Below are positions 41,401-57,000 of a stretch of 64,000 nucleotides of DNA, piece by piece; positions within the stretch are counted from its first letter, which is position 1, and the number at the start of each line of letters is the position of its first letter. The notes under the pieces were generated by a model. That model ran no database searches. It saw only the letters and a list, made by a program, of their open reading frames with translations, and had not been told where the DNA came from. The DNA comes from Heliocidaris tuberculata (lineage: Eukaryota; Echinodermata; Echinoidea; Camarodonta; Echinometridae), in NCBI GenBank assembly GCA_025618425.1, contig CM046850.1:5748925-5812924 (forward strand), read 5' to 3'. Both the position numbers and the translations under genes were made by a program.

Positions 41401-44400
41401 CGTTCCTAGAAAAAAACAGGAAGAAAATAACTAAAAGAAACAAAAACATCACATGATATGACATGCAGCTCAAAGATTCCACATCACAAATCACATGCAA
41501 AAAAATCTGATGCATCGATTTTACAATATTCTCTTGACTATATGTATTTACATGTAACTGGAGTTCATCTTTGAAAAATATATGTATGACTACATAATGA
41601 CAGTTACAGTGCTGGTCAGTTTGAAAATCCTTTAAAAATGTTTTAGAACTCAAATTTGACAAGCAAAATGTATTCACATTTACAACTAATAATATTGTTA
41701 AATTAATTGCACATTAATGAGATATAACATGTCATTAAACTTTTTAAATGCAAAAGGAAAAGTGCTTAGAGAGTAATAGGCAGTATTCACCAAGTACAGA
41801 TTGGATCAAACCAACCATTATGTGTGCACCTAATTTCAAGCTGGACTATTCATATAATGTAGGCCTACAAAGACACAAGTGCCATGGTCACACACACACA
41901 CAAACACACACACACAAGCACCCACGCACACACACACACACCCACACACAGAGGTATTTCATTGAGTTGGAGCAGATTTGATAAGCTTCCAACACACTTG
42001 GAAATTACAACACAACAAAATTTTACCATGTATACCATGCATCATTTGCTAAGACCCAGAAGGGCATTGATAACATGCTACGTAGTGTTAATGGCCTTCT
42101 GGTTCTCAGCAGATGACAAGTATAAATGTGCTCATGATTACCTCAATACTCCTGCAGACCAGTGGATTAGACTGGTGATGTGTGTAGATACGTAGAATTG
42201 TAGGCATGATGTACTGAAACCTGAAGAAAAAAATGATTAAAAGCAAATAAATTTGCATGAGGAAAGATCATCATGATTAAAACTTCATCAAAATGTTTGG
42301 ATAAATGTCCATGATATTATGTCATACATACATGTATAAATGTAACATGCACCAATACGGCACGTTGTCATTCTAAACGAACTTTTTCTTGTACGAAATT
42401 GTTTTATCTTCTAATTTTCCAATTGTAAATAGGCAGAAAACTTACATAAAAAATTAGTCACCAAAGCACAAGAAAAGAGAAAGCAAAATAAAGGTACATG
42501 TACATGCATGTAAGAGATAAGAAAACAAGACAAGAAGATAAGATAATGAAGTTAGGAGAAAGAAAAAGAAACAGAGCAAAATTTTTCTTGAGATAAAAAG
42601 GAATACAGACATGTAAACAGGAAATCAAAAAGAAGAAAAATTCAAATTGTTGAGGAGAGGAGTATAAAAAAAAATGTGGAAATTTGTTTTTGTATGAGAA
42701 ATAAAGGAGAAAATCGTTTACCCCTTTGTAGCAAAGATGTGTTTGAAGTGCCTGGAGATGTTGATGTAGGTCGACAGGCAGAGACGAAGGATGGAAATGT
42801 CTTCACAGTGAAGTAAGAGGGCTCCGTTGATGACGTTTAGGAAGAGTTGGATGTCCCCGCTCCAAGGAAAGTCACTTGACATGTGATTAAACACAGTCTG
42901 AGTCATCTGCAGAGCATTAAAACATGTTTCAAAAAAATTATTGTAAATTAAAGTCTCCATGATATTTTTCAATGCCACTTTTAGCTGCTAAGGTCAGCAG
43001 ATGTTTGCAAAGTCCAATTCAGTATTGACCATGGCCAGCTTAAGGGCCCTGGAAGCTTTGAGGTTCTACACGCTCTCTCGTGCAGTCTAAGCCCCAGGTT
43101 GGAATATTTTATGACAAATTTGTACATTGCATAATGCGCAAAATTAAGAAATAAGGTTAGTTTAAGCCTACACATAAGCAATAAGCCAATTCCCCAAAGC
43201 ATTTGTTTTCTCTCCTCAAATTCTCTTGGGCATGAGATGTTTACGGGGGGGGGGGGGGGGGGGGGTGAGCGTCGGGTGAGAAAACCACAGAGGTGTACAT
43301 ATACATTGTAGGTCTCACACCATAGGAGTGTGACAAGGTAGGTCTGCATTTATGTATATTTCATAATTCATATGCTATTAACAGATTTATGAAACACTAT
43401 TCTCTAGCAGTTCACACCCTAAACTAAAATATTTAACACTTGAAGTACAGTACACAATATAAATGCATTGTAGACCTGAAACTGATCATTGAGACTACCC
43501 AAAACAAGGCTCCTTGCTTCACAAGTTTTTACTTGTATTACATTATACACCATATATTTTGCAGGGTGTTTTTTTTTCTGTGAATTTCGCGAATCGCGAG
43601 TGGGTAGAGAATTTAACAACATGCTAAAATGTTGCCAACATAAATGAATTTACCTCCAAGTCAGAAATTCACCACTTTGCTTTGCAAAAATGACAACATT
43701 ATTGCTGTTTGTAGATTTGAGAATTTCCCGATCGCAACCACTTGCAACATAGTCTGGTTAGTCCTATTTGTGAAAATTTATGGCCGCAAAATTTATGGCG
43801 CATACAGTACCTTGGCAGGTGTGAATCATACTCATGATACTCTCTACAAGGAATGCGAAAGCTCACAAATTATTTTTCCCTTTTTCCCCAGAACTCAACC
43901 TTCTCTTCATATCATTTCTTACCTTCACCCACATGTACTTGTGCAGGACATCAAGCCCAAAGAGTTCCTGAAAAGTTAATCAACAAATTTAAGATGATTC
44001 AAATCTCTCTCAAACATCCATTAAGAAAATATTTTATGCATACATAAAAATTTTTAAAACTGTTTCATTTTGAATTGATAACTCATACTACTGCTATGTT
44101 AAATAAGTCATGAAGTGAACAATTCTTGGAAGTCACAAATGCTAATTTCTTGGATATTGTTCTTTTCTCATACTATGTATGTACACACTATACATGTACC
44201 GTACTGTGCATGCATGTACATCTACATGTACCAACCCAAACTCTTAAATCCAACAAATACCCCAAAATACAATAGAATACATGACTATATTAAAATGTAT
44301 TTTTCCTATGTTTTATACCATCACCATTCTTCCCCTCTTCATCATTAACAACTTCTTCATCATCAGCAGCAGCATCAGCATCATTATCATTATCATCATC

Positions 44401-47400
44401 ATATTATAATCAACATCATCACCATCACCCTCATCATCCTCATCCAAATCATCTCATAATCATCATTATCACCATCGTCTTCACCACCATCAACACCATC
44501 ATTAAAGTATGATGACAGCTTTTATCACATAATTTGATATCACCTTTCCCATCTGCTGTATAGAATAGAGCAAGAACTCAGCATCCAAAGCCTTCCTAGG
44601 GAACGATGGAAGCCTGATCAGTTCATCATGGAGGAACGAGACGTGGATATTCATCTGCAGAGGTAATGAGCACATAAGATGCATGTATGCCAAGGTATGC
44701 CATTGGGCAAGCCGTCAGTCATATATGGAAATCCAATCACATTGGGCAGCTGAAAATCCAATTCTTTAGGGCTTCAGAGGAAACTGCTCTGTTGCATGAT
44801 TCAGAAACTGGGATGCTCATGAATAGCCTGGAAAAAACTGACTGGATGGCTGCTATACCAGACTCATGAGATTAGCATTGGATGCCATTTTTAGAGACCA
44901 TCTGTCAAATACATATTTATATACGGATCTTTCACCAATTTTATTAAGACTGGTAGAACATTGACTTTGCGTATGAATTTGTTGAATGTTTTATTTCATT
45001 TTTACTTACATTGTTCTTTGGTGTACTCTGCAGTGTTGTCATTGAGAAGTAGACTCTTCCAAGCTCAGACAGTTTCAATGTAAAGGCCTATTTACACAAG
45101 TAAACACACTAGAATTAAATATACATATCAAATTATATTTTTATTGGCATTGGAGCAAAAATAGTAAATTATATGACCATACCCATGTACTGAACTTTTA
45201 TTGCAGAAGTGTTAGTAGCGGTAACCAATGGTGAAACCTGTATTCAACTACAATCTAAACCATGTTAGAAGTAAAAATGATCAAGCAACTGGAAAAAGGC
45301 ATCTGACTAAAACAAAAGTACAAACAGCAATATGCATTTTTGACATAATGTATGACTATATTCACCTATAATGTACTTGCAAAAGGAAAAAAAAGTTCCA
45401 GTTTGTAGCGCTCCTAAATATATTCAACATTATTATCATTATAATCTGTTTACCTGTCGCTGAAGCTTTTCCAGACCAAGCTGTTTGTCCATTTTCTTCA
45501 GGATGAGCTCCGGGCACTGTGAACGTCTGTAAGCATAGAAGTCCCTCACGTAAGACTTCACATCCAGCATTTGGTCTAGAAAACCATCAAAACAGATTGA
45601 AAGTAAGTTTATTCAAAATCCTCCAAAATGGGAGATACATGTATGATAGGTGTTAAAACATATTTCTGAAGCTGTAAGATTACTTTATCAGTGGTAGGAT
45701 TATATTAATGATGATATCAATATTGATGATGATTATATTAATAATGGCTTTCTGTGATCAAATTTCATTCAATTTCATAAAACATCACTCAAGAATAAAA
45801 TAATACACATGTATATTTGCTTTGACATTCAAACAGGCACATAAAGATTATTAAACAATGCACAATGTCATGTGGAATGATCAATCCTTTCAATATTAGG
45901 CAAAAATGATAATCTGTCAGAAATTATATGATTTTACATGTACATGTATATATGCATCACATTTTTTAGGTCAACAGCCAGAAATCACAAGACACCTATT
46001 ATGAACACATAATACAAACGATTTATACAATAAAAAAAAAAACATGAATGTCCACTATTCAATGTAGCTTTACATCTAAATAATAGTAGCTCTTTTAAAA
46101 TCATCACCCTATCTCATTTAAAGAGAAGGTGGAGTTCCCATAAAGGTGAAAAATATAACTTGTGAGCATTCTCATTTTTTTATGTCAGTCTGGAAGTATA
46201 TCATAGTAGAAATGTTCCCAGAAAAGGATTACTCTTCAAATGCTCTCATATTTGAAATATGAAATGTGCAGTCCCATGTGCCCATTTCTGTGTGCAGTGC
46301 ATGTGCTTTTCAGCGAGTCTGAGTCAATATCTTATCATTTTCTTGATTACAAAACCTCACAGTATATACCAATTCTTACATTGTATGTAGACATGATCAA
46401 CCTTTCTCAATTGATTCTAGACAGTTTCTTTCAAAATGTAACTGAGTGACCTGGGGGGCGTTTCATCAAGTGTCTTGTCGGTGAGTTTTACCGACAAATT
46501 TGCTCTCAGCCAATCAGATGCAAGGATTTCAGTAGCTTCTAACAGTTATTGCAACTTGTCATTGATGACATGTTTTATGAAACAGGGTCCAGAATTCAGC
46601 TTTATCTTTGAATGATAAATTGTCAATCAAATGATAAAATAAAATGATACATTGCAAGAATTTGGTTTTATTGATGCTACATCACAGTGCTTTCCTGACA
46701 TGTACATTTACATGCATCCCCCTTTTTTATTTCCTCTTTTCCCTATTTCTTACTTGTCTTCTTATCCACCAAGAAGTGAGATCCATGCTGGACTGGTGGA
46801 ATGTTAAAGAACTCCAAGCAGTCTTGTAAGATCTCCTCAAACTGCATGTCCTGATGAGAATCAAATAATAGGCAAAAACGTCAGAATGTTATACTTAGAA
46901 AAAAAGAGAAATTACACCGCGCTCTAGGCAGAGGACCAACAAGCTTGTTCTTGTGATTCAGTAAATTACAATAAAATGATAATGTAGAATAACTTGTATA
47001 TATACACATGTACATAAATAAAAATATAGTAAACATATAGTAAACATATAAGTAAACATATGGTAAAGATATGTAACACTGATTGAAATGACAGAGAAGA
47101 AATTTCTTTTGAATCTTTAGGACTCCGAAAATAACAGATCTGAATAGTAAAGTGAATATCATCAAAACTATATACATGTACATGTACAAGTGGCAATATT
47201 TTTCAACAATGGGCCTTATCATAGTTTAATGATTCCTATGTTCTGAAAAGCATGAAAACCACATTCTTACCTCACTGATGGGGAGCTGGGTTGGGATGTC
47301 ACTCTCATTCGGACCATGAACAATCAGTTTCTGTATTAAAAAAATGAAACAATATACATATAACTGGGGCAAGTCCAAGGTATGTCCAGTACCATACCAA

Positions 47401-50400
47401 GTATTATGGAATTGTTAACATATATGTAAATGGACATAAAAATATCATTCAACTAAATATTTTGTCTGATCCAAGTTCTATCTAGGAAGGCTATCAGCTT
47501 GATACAGTCATCAGATATACTAAAATTTTGAGATTATGGGGCAAAACAGCATGGACCATCTATGAATTCAAATTTTTGATTCTCCTTTTCTTCAGATAAT
47601 GCACACTTTAAACATACATGTACAAGTATATGTGTATGTACATGTACAAGTATATGTGTATGTACATGTACTGATACATCAATGAGAATAAAAATGAGAG
47701 AGTAAAAAATTACATTAGAAACATAAACATTAATGTGTCTCATTAACGACTAACTAAGCGAACAATGAAACATTCAAGTTACATGTATATGTACTTTGAC
47801 TCACATGTGTAGGCAAGTCAAATTGCTGTAAAAGTATACACTTTTGACCACATTGAATAAAGGAGAAATATGTGTAAGAATACATTCCGTACACTGCATA
47901 CTGTACTTTTGAAAAATAAGAGAACTTACCTTTGCACATGGAACATTGGCAGTGATGAGGATGGTTGGCTGTGTGTGCGAAAAGAAAAAAAATTCTTACA
48001 TCCTGTTTTAACAAACTTGAATATACTCAAATACACATGTACGTCAATCATCAAGAATCTGTGGGAAAAAAGACTGATTAAAAAGATACATCTAAATATA
48101 ATATTTTGTATTCTAAGCACTCTATTGAGTATCAGATATATTACATGTCCATGTACATTACATATGTAAATTGTACTTTCAAAAAATCTTGCATTGGATA
48201 AGTATTAAGGAAAAAAGGATGTTTTCAAGAAGCAAAGGTATAAGGTATATATAAGGTATATTTACATCACACTGTTCTTTCTTCAAAGTTTGCTTCAGAT
48301 CTTTGAAAGAGACACCTGACACGTAAGGTAAAATATGCCAGATAACAGTCAGCGTGTTGGCGATGGCTTCATTAGCGCCCTCGTGTGGTGCTCGGCAGTG
48401 GTAGATGATGAATCCGATCTGAGTGAGGCAAAAGAAATGTGAACCTGTTGAGTACAATTTCATTTTGGTACAACACGCATTTTCTATAGATTCCAGTTCA
48501 GTCTTTTGGCTAAGTATTTTATCCTAAGCCAAAGACAGCTCCCTACCAGACTTGAGTAAAATTATTTCTAAAGAGTGGATTTGCAGGCATGTGGTTTTCG
48601 CATATACTCCGATCATAATAAACAACCATTTTATATAAGCGCGCATTTACATGTACCTGTGACATTTTTATTTCACATAAATAATGATTCACAAGGATTA
48701 GGGGTAAGTATTTTGGCTTAAAGATGGCTTTAATACTGAAGTAAGAAACTTATTTATGGTCTGAATAAGCCACTTTGCTTACGTAGGTAAGCTAAAAGCT
48801 AAGTAAATATTTAATTCATTCAAGTGTTGAATTGTATACCGGCCAAATTATCTATGATGATGAAGTTATATCCGACTTATATTGTAATCATAACTCACCA
48901 GATAGTTAAAGAGTGTATGAGCAGCCTGGGCAGGTATCTCATCAGTGTGACTGAACAACTTCTTCATCAACAAAATCAGCTCTTCCTGTAGATATCATAC
49001 GGATATCAAGTATTGATACATGCAGTTACCAACAGAAGCATTATGTGACCTGTCAAATGGCACCAACCGTTTCCCATAGGCAATGGGTTAAATAGGTTTT
49101 CCTGTCTAATTTCGCAATGATGTCAGTCAATTTAATAAAATGTTCATTCAATTTAGCAAAAACATCGTTTACCGCATCTTCTATCTTTCAAAAGTGTATT
49201 AAGTCATTCAATACATTAGTGTTTAGCGGAAGGGATTTTGCTCTTGTATCACTCAAATTTATTTCCGTGCATTCAAATAAGCACTCATATAAGAATCATT
49301 AAAATTCATTGGCAACTGCCAAAAGGTCACCATGGGCATTCAAATTGATAAATGGGCAGCCAATTTTGGAACATGTTCATTCAATTTAACACGCAAGTCA
49401 TTAACCCCCGTTTTGTTTATCCCCCTAAATAAGGTTGATTTTGAATTCCATTCCCTTCTTGAGTCCATTATATTAGACCTTATTGTTTTGTATGCTACTT
49501 GTAAATTTCAAAGGATGGATTGTACATGTATTCTGTAAATTTCCCAAAGCCACACAAGTTAATTTTTAATTTTAATATAGGCCTACTTGGAACAAGGAAA
49601 TTTTGATGCTCCAAAATAAATTTGAATGCAGGAACGGGTTTGTTGCGTGATCACATGAAAATGCGATGCTAAATTGAATGAAGGCTTTATGAATTATGTG
49701 CATGACCTATGCAGAATTCGAATAAAAGAGTGTTAATTGGACTGCCTGAATTGCGAATATGAATGCTTCCAAGATGATTTCGAATGCACTAATCACAAAC
49801 TTGAACTGCCAAGTAGCCTGGCATGGCAAAAATTATTTAAAGTGAATGCTCGTAAAATGCATTGGACTGACAAAGTTGCGAAATTGGCAGGGAAAACCTA
49901 TAAATACAGCATTTTTAACCCTAAGACTACGGGAACCGGGTGGCTCCTGTATGAAGCGTATGGTAGTTAAAGAATTCAGTAGTCAATGGGCTAATGAGTC
50001 ATTGATCTTGTACTCCTGAAAGGTCATTCATTGTGATTGTTTATGAACATATGGCACAGAAATGATTATTGAAATTATGCTAAAAATAAAATTTTGACTT
50101 GTTTCCCATTTACTTGTAAATGAAGATTATCCAGCCAATTTCTAAATACACTGGGAGTTACAATATTTTTTCTTTATAAATCTCTTAATAAAGATTCAAA
50201 ATATGAACAAACTGAAACTGATGCTTTACATGTATTTTGAATATTAGATTCAGCTCACCTGTTTATCCTTCGCAGTGATCTTCTCTAGGATATATCTTAA
50301 GATGAGAGCTGGTTCCTCTACCAGACATGCCCACATTATCTTGTGTGCTACTTCACCAACTGGTATAAAGAGAGAAGGATGAGCTTATACATATGGTGTA

Positions 50401-53400
50401 TTTCTACGAGTGTATCTACTAAGTGATCAGGGCAGAAAGAACATTATTTCCGCATACAAACTCATATTAATAAAAAGACATGCTACCAAAAGTCAAAATC
50501 TAGCAATTTGTCTAAATTCTACAGTTAGAGGAAAAAGAAAGTAAAGTAAAATGAATACCAATCTTCATTCATTTGGTTGATATCAATATCAGTCATATTT
50601 GTAATGGCAGTCTTGAATTTGCTCCAAAGCAAGTCTAATAATACATTTTAGAGTAGGGATGAGTATTTATACTTCATCATATCATCTTGCTTATACCCTC
50701 TTAAATAACTCTCCAAACAGTCAAATCTTTCAGTCTGAGATTGACACTGAACAGTATGTTGCTGGTTAAATTGTCTAATATACATGTATGCACATAGGTT
50801 TGAGTGATGTGCTTACAAAGGTTTGCGAATCATAAAGAAAAAGTGTAACTGGGACCCTCTACTTGTCACCTACATGTACATGTTTCAGAATCCATCATCA
50901 TGGCTCTCCTCTTTTTGTTCAACTTTCATTACCCTTTCTGTGATTTCCATCAGTAAACAAGAATACCAATTGAAAAAGTTTTGCAAAATAGATTTAAGCA
51001 AATCTACAGTAGATGTGGAAACACTCCGTCAAGTCACTGTAAGTGTACATTTACCTTGACAGTAATAGTAAGAGAAAAACCGTTTCCTCCCAAACAAGCT
51101 GAAATTGTATCATAATTATACAATAACATATAAATTACTTGTTCAACTGATTATTTGAACAGGGTTAAATGATTATCTTGAGCTCTATAGGCCTTTGTAG
51201 GAAATATTGGTGTGCCACAAGGATGTTCTATTGGACCTACCATCTTCTTTTTAAAAATGCCTCCGCTCAAAAAAAAAAAAAAAAACTTTCTAAAGCATGG
51301 AAAACTAATAGACTTCAAAAATGGTAATGACCAGGATGCTTTCTAAAACAAAAATCACAAAAATATTTTTCTAAATAATGTAAAATGGTTAACAGAAAAA
51401 CTTTAAAAGTTTAAACAGTTTTCTTTAAAAATGTATGACTAGCACCCTATTTTATAAGTTTGCAAATTGAACTGACCTGAAACACCCTCCAGATTGACCT
51501 CTGCATCATCAAGAAGAGCTGTGAGATGCACCATGGATGAACATATGGATGATGGGAAGAACACACCAAATGTTGGTGGTGTGTGATGAGCTCGCTCCGT
51601 TACCATGGTCTCGTCCTCCGCTGGTAGGTCAAAGGTCAAAGCATTAGCAACACAAGGAAAGGGAACAACAAGCTCTTCCATGATACCTAGTGACTTATCA
51701 ATTTCTACTTTACAGTCAAGTACTTCAAAACATACTGATATATGTACATCACTTTTGAAAATAATGTGAAATTTTTCTAATGTTCTACTATGTAACAGTT
51801 TCTCCTTTTTGTTGATTTCTATGCTAAGTACTCAATTAATGGAACATTCTTTTCCAAGGTCTATCAATGTTGCTCTTGAATCAATGTTATATGTAAAATA
51901 AATTATTCTGAACCTTCAACACATCATGAAAATATACAAGTTATGCAAAATAAAGAGTTTCTTCAATACAGAACTACAATACATGTAAAATCTCCAAACA
52001 TTTATAAATGAATTAGATAATTCACAACTGAATAGAACATTACGCTAGAATCATGTGTTTTTATCACCAAGTTATGCAAAATAAACAGGAGACAGGACAG
52101 ATACAAGTAAAATGTAACTATATGAATGCCATGAACCCTTGACACTGAAGTCAGTTTTGCCATTCCACTCTTAGGCTATTAGTTGAATGCAGTTCATCAC
52201 TTCAAATCTAGGGGTTGGTTTCTCAGCCGTTCTCCTGTATAAGATTCATGCTGAAGCTGGCCAACAAGCACTTTATCGAGCCAATAAAATGAAGAAAAAA
52301 AATGGGTGGGATTTAAACACAGCAGAAAATCTCTGCCGCAGCCAACAACAACAACTAAAGCCCCTCCTGTGAGAGCCAGTGAGTGCATAGAATGCTATTA
52401 ATTTGCCCTCCAATAATAGTTTCTTATATTTGCAATCAAAATAGTCCTAATTGTTATACGTCAATTGGATAATGGAAAATTAGAATATCTGGACATTTTT
52501 TTGTTAAAGAGATGAAATGTAAATCTGACTATTAATTCACAGTAAATCAACACTGGACAAATATTATTCTGTATATGCAATACAAACTGTTCATGTAGAG
52601 CCTTGAAAGAACTCATTGTTATTCAATTTTTTCACAACTGTATGAATGTTTAAGATGTAACTAACAAAAATAAAATTATTTCACCTAACGACTCATGTAT
52701 CACTGAACTGGAATTAATAGCAGGTCATCAGTTTATCCTAATATATTATTTTATGTCAGTAAGACTTATATTTCCTAAAAAATATCTGTTTTACTGAATA
52801 CAAATGTTCTACATGATGTGTAGCATTTTAAAAGTGACATGTGCTTTTATTACTTGAATGTAATTGCATATTACTTTGCATTTTACTCTGTATGTTTCAT
52901 GGTGTATATATTCCAGTCAATTCAGCTCTTAAGCTGTAATGTCATTTTCAATAGATACCTTTTCTATCAATCAACCAATCAATCGATCAAAATCGTACAG
53001 TCATCATGAGAGTCCAGAAACTGTTCAGCTCTTTTATATTGTCTCGTATCAACTTGCTTTAAGCTGCATGATTCTTTCTCCATCACTCCTATGGACTATC
53101 TCTATGACAGTTTTACTAATTCAAAAGTCAATAATACTATGCATACTCTATCTCTACCCCAATATACTAAAGCCTTCAGGCAACAGGCACAAAATGAAAC
53201 ACGGTCATTATAATTATAGTTATTTGTTTGTATAGACCTGCAGCTCACTTGTTCCACCAGACATATTTAAATGCAATTTGCAGTCAAGTTGCTAGACAAG
53301 TATTGAACCCTGAACCTTTTGATCAGGGTCCAGGTGTAAAAACCACTAGGCCATACCAGCTATCATGCCTTACTCACTGGCTCACACTTTAGAGAGGCTC

Positions 53401-54012
53401 TAATTACCATCAAGCATGAAGCTACGTTTTCAATGCCAATTCAAGCCAACATAAGCGGTAGCGTTTTTCTTTCATTTCAAACAGCAAAAAACTAATTTTT
53501 CTTCATTTACATTCTACTAACAGCTAGCTGCATGTGCATGAATTGAAGCTATGGAGTGCTGTGTGGGAAAGTATAAATTTGTTTGAGAAGTTTCAATAAA
53601 AAAAAAGATCCATTAAAAAAGACACATACTGGACACTTTACTGATATTCCTCAAAATTTTCAAATCAGAAAAATATTAATTCTCACTAGCAAGTTAATTG
53701 TAACACTACACAATTAAAAAAAAATAACCATATAAAAAACATTTTGATGCAAAGTAGCTGAGAAGCAAGAAGTTTTAGCTGAAATTATTTTTTTTTCCAA
53801 ATATTTTCTTATTGAAATTGGAAGGGGGAAAATATTTTTCAACTTCGAAAGATAAAATCATATGAAGTAACCTACATGCATATTCATTATTTCAAACAAA
53901 AAGTTCCAGAGAAAAAAGAAAAGAAAAAATTCTGAATATGGTATACTGAGTCCCATAAAAAAAATAATAGATGATTAATGTGTATGCCTTACTTTACTAA
54001 ATACCCCCCCCC

Positions 54013-54043
<31 letters not shown>

Positions 54044-57000
54044 ATGCTTGTGTGAATCAATGTCATTTTATGTATCAAGAGAAAATATAAATGTATTCAA
54101 CATGCACCTACATTAATACTGAAATACATGTTACTCTCATCATATTTATTTAATGATGAAGAGACCTCATTTCCTATTAAAGACCTAACAATTATCATAA
54201 GCAATGCATTGATTAACTTTCATTATAAGAGACCATGCAATAATGCATACATAATTCAAATATAGTAGATTTTATGGACTCAAAACAAAACTAAATAAAT
54301 TCTATCTTTGAATTTTTTATTCATTGTTTCACATAAATTAGCCTTGTCATGAAATAACTATAGGAATGATATTTAAGTAGATTTTACTATCTTTGGTATC
54401 TATATCTTTCAACACTACATGTACATCATATTTTGAATATGACATTCTTAGAAATTAATAGAAAAATTGTTCAATACAGGTGAATTATACATGAATATTT
54501 GAGGAAAATAATTTAGACTGTTCATTCCTCATTCAAACAGAGAAAATATAATGGTACTAACAAAACTCTCAAAATATCTATATGTATGTACATGTATTCA
54601 GCAAAAAAGACGAACGATAAAGATCTACGCTTTGCTTATTCTATTACTAATTCACTTTTCTCCAGACATCTAATTCCTAGAATTAAATATTAAATATGTG
54701 GCCTACTTTACAAACATGAGAATTTACTGATACATGTATGTAAAAAATGGTTACATGTCGTTTTCTGAAGGTTCATAATTCCGAAAATGAAAAAGGGTTC
54801 ATATTTCGGAAGGTTCGCAATTCGTTATGTAGGGCTCTATTGCATTTTCGGAATTACGAACCTTCAGATTAATGAACCCTTTTTATATTTTCAGAGTTAC
54901 GAACCCTATTTCATTTTTGGAATAACGAACCCCCGGAATAACGAACATGCGGAGTAATGCATCAAATGTTCAGAATTATGAACCCTATTTCATTTTCACA
55001 ATTATGAACCTCTTACTATGGGAAATTTGCGTTTCCGAATTACAAATCTTCGGATTTATGAACCTTCAGAAAAACGAACCTTTGAAAAAATGAGTACCCC
55101 CGTAAAAAATATACTCATAATTTGAATAAGTTTCAAACTCGAAAGTGATATATATATTGTTTTCTGATAGCCAAAAGGGCACAAAAAATACTTGTTTTCA
55201 CCACGCGAATTGCACGAAAAATTTTCCACATCGCATAATATTCCATGTTAACTTTACAGTAGATACACGTACATGTACAGTTATTTCAAAATAAGCACCA
55301 TAGTCTAAGACTTTGTCACTGCAACAATGAATCTACAAATGTGCAACGTATGATTACATGTATGGACTTTCCTCCAAAGTTCAGTTTTCATAGGGGAATT
55401 ACTTTACAATCATGACTAAATAACACACACTGGATTATTTTAGGGAATAAATTGGAATTATTCTGATATTATCCCTTGCTCATAAAAACAGGAACACTTC
55501 ACACATGTATCTAAAATGAATAAGCCAGTTCGTAATTAGTTCATGGTACAAATGACCCTGAAATGACCCCAATTTGTATGCGCACACGCATTTGTTTTGG
55601 TGGACGCTCTACTTGTTTAACATGTAAAATCATACTGATACGCGCATCGTGGTGAGTCCAAAATGACAGCTTATAAAGGTCAATTGTACTTGGTACAAAT
55701 GAACTTTATCTGCACATGCACAAATTGTAATTACGAACTAGCTTACTCCAATAACATTTTCAACTCTATAATTACCACAAGCTTTTCCTCCCACTATTAA
55801 ATCCTTCCATTTCTAAATTTACTCTTTTTTTTCTGACACCAAATGTGACAAGCTTGGCATCTAAAAGAGTCTAATTAAAAGAGTCTACTATTAAATCATT
55901 GGATTAAAAAATGTATTTTCTCAATGGAATAAATGGCAAACTATAACTGTAGTAATTACAGAGTTAAAATGAATGAATCAATTTAATTTTCCTATGTATT
56001 GAGATCAAATGGGTGGTACTGCAAAGAATGACTCAAAAGAAAACTTGAAATCTAGAACATCAAATATGAGAATTAACTGTAAGTATGGGAAAATATCACA
56101 TCGAAAAGCTCTGTACTTTTATAAAGATATGAATACGTGGATATGAGAAACTACATGTAATAACTTTGGAATGCCACATGATACACTGTATATTACACAA
56201 TTTCAAAGACTCCACATAAGAAATAGATACTTATTTTTATATACAGCATGCAAATATCTCACATGAATTTAAAATTTTGTGAGTTTTTTTTTTTTTCTTT
56301 TTGATATTTCAGTACCTGTAATCTACATATTCATCAATATCTTACATGAATAGTCACTATTCAAATGCAAATTCAAATTTTACTTCCTGAACACTGGTAA
56401 CACTATCTGAATTATTCAAACTATTTAGGATATCAGATTTCCATATGACTTTGCCATACTATCAAATTGGGGGCATTATTTCAGCAACTGAACTGCCAGT
56501 ATTATTCTTCCAGAAAGGTATTAACATAAACTTCATAAGTAAAGGGAAAAAGTACATGTAGTTGCTGCTTAACCTGAAATGAATGCACTTGCTATACATT
56601 ACATATATTCTTGTTGTATATTTAAGGTTTCAATGGTTTTCTAAAACCACATGGGAGCTCATCATTTTAGCGCATGAAACTCAACACTAAATCACAGACA
56701 AGTCTTTCTAAATATTGACTTTTCACAAGTACTGCTGAATCCATCACTTTGCCCAAACTTGACAATTTTAGCAAAAATTCACTTTGAATCATTAGAGTAG
56801 TTGTTACAAAATCTCATCTTTTAAAATATTTTTCTAGTACTCAAATCCCCCTACCCTAATTAATTGATCTTTTGTTATTATATGACTTAAAAGAATTCAT
56901 GACTACTTTTTGAGAGTTGAGGTACAGACAATAATTATGAGTCGGTGAGCTGGTTCGTTGTTAAACAAAACTGTTTCCTAAATGTTAATGTTTGTATTTC

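Noticed and set aside
42981..43349. 122-residue minus-strand frame with a poly-Pro run
   Set aside because: The proline run is the intronic poly-G tract. No UNC80 similarity and no compatible splice phase between w14 and w13.
52197..52388. Possible alternative unc80 exon on the minus strand
   Set aside because: No similarity to UNC80, a valine-rich run from a (CAA)n repeat, and w2 joins w3 perfectly without it.
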